From Lachnospiraceae bacterium UBA3774 (GTDB lineage: Bacteria; Bacillota; Clostridia; Lachnospirales; Lachnospiraceae): DNA of 14,659 bases. Below, in pieces: positions 14,316-14,659 of the stretch. The stretch's first letter is position 1. Each line of letters begins with the position of its first letter. The position numbers and the translations under genes are program-made. A model generated the notes under the pieces. It was given only the letters and a program-made list of their open reading frames with translations. It ran no database searches and was not told the origin of the DNA. Location of the stretch: the NCBI GenBank assembly GCA_002369255.1, contig DFFO01000057.1, positions 1 through 14,659 on the forward strand, read 5' to 3'.

Positions 14316-14490
14316 ATGTGGTCAACGCCATATTCCTGACGTCGAGGGTCGTGTGGGCAGCGTAGATAATGGCTGTTTTTATTCACGCTACCCACCCAAG
14401 GCACATTGAATCAGTCGTATTGATGTCTCGATCCGGGTCGTGACCACAGGTTGAATGATGGTCCCTGCCGTATGTTTTAGGAGGTATATG
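14316..14490 (+). other. Spacer with nested inverted repeats, possible structured RNA leader
   Basis: No ORF is convincing in this 175-bp gap. It holds three nested complementary pairs: TGTGGTCA (14317-14324) with TGACCACA (14441-14448); GTCGAG (14341-14346) with CTCGAT (14427-14432, one G-U pair); and GTGGGCAGCGT (14353-14363) with ACGCTACCCAC (14385-14395, one mismatch). No T tract follows, so it is not a simple terminator. The octamer GGGTCGTG occurs at 14346-14353 and again at 14435-14442. I see no recognisable -35/-10 pair in it. Confidence 0.4.
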
Positions 14491-14659
14491 ATGAATATCA
14501 AATACATTGAATTGAAAACCGGTTATGCAGATAACGGTCCGGCTTGGATTGGTAATGTCAAAGAATCAAAAACCGGGAAAACCATCTATTTTAACAACCA
14601 TGCTTTTCAAAAATGTCAGGGGATTCAAGGAAATTACTATGACATTGAGACCGGTGAAG
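14491..14659 (+). CDS. Uncharacterised small protein, 3' partial
   Basis: An open frame of 56 codons runs to the window end. AGGAGG (14479-14484) is 6 bp before the ATG at 14491. An adjacent ATG at 14488 is one codon earlier and too close to the ribosome binding site. The translation opens MNIKYIELKTGYADNGPAW and ends NYYDIETGE. I recall hypothetical bacterial proteins with the same IELKTGY...GPAWIG...YFN...YDIETGE layout, but no function is known to me. There is no signal peptide and no membrane segment in the visible part, which looks like an all-beta small domain. Like the DUF4304 gene before it, it is AT-richer than the housekeeping genes upstream, and the two may form an accessory pair. 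Confidence 0.8.
   Translation, partial: MNIKYIELKTGYADNGPAWIGNVKESKTGKTIYFNNHAFQKCQGIQGNYYDIETGE

Noticed and set aside
13811..14322. 9-bp direct repeat AGATGTGGT flanking the DUF4304 gene (13811-13819 and 14314-14322), like a target-site duplication
   Set aside because: A 9-mer repeat is expected roughly once by chance in a stretch this long. No transposase or terminal inverted repeat accompanies it.
1..14659. CRISPR array, tRNA, rRNA, insertion sequence or phage gene
   Set aside because: I saw no regularly spaced repeats, cloverleaf, rRNA core motif, transposase or integrase signature on either strand.

Overview
The window reads as chromosome from an anaerobic Gram-positive bacterium of the Clostridia type (Bacillota). 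The basis is a class III (oxygen-sensitive) ribonucleotide reductase end, strong AGGAGG-type ribosome binding sites, textbook TTGACA/TATAAT promoters, and VanW-G5, TAXI-TRAP and PcrA genes of the kind common in that group. I cannot place it more finely. Nearly all of the sequence is coding, and most genes are on the + strand.

Region 1 (1-3784, + strand) is a tight gene run. It starts with the 3' end of nrdD, which continues in frame, without a stop, into a glutaredoxin-like CPKC domain. A thioredoxin-reductase-like flavoprotein follows 8 bp later. Its NADPH-phosphate-binding HRR motif is missing, although the FAD motifs and the CAVC active site are intact. A secreted VanW/G5 cell-envelope protein and a CPBP (Abi/CAAX-type) membrane protease complete the run. 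The first two genes suggest a dedicated electron route (flavoprotein to fused redoxin to ribonucleotide reductase).

Region 2 (3741-8105) holds a lipid kinase on the - strand, whose end overlaps the protease gene by 44 bp. Divergent from it is a TAXI-type TRAP transporter operon: a lipoprotein receptor, an intercistronic hairpin with a T run, then a fused 4TM/12TM permease, closed by a perfect 10-bp-stem terminator.

Region 3 (8143-13794) is housekeeping. It contains pcrA with its own consensus promoter, a HerA-like DUF853 ATPase ending in a striking glycine-zipper tail, a 65-residue acidic single-pass membrane protein closed by a strong terminator, and an RlmD-type 23S rRNA uracil methyltransferase lacking the TRAM domain.

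Region 4 (13795-14659) looks like accessory DNA. It has a visibly AT-richer DUF4304 gene, a 175-bp spacer with nested complementary segments that could form a structured RNA, and the start of an uncharacterised small protein gene cut by the window end.
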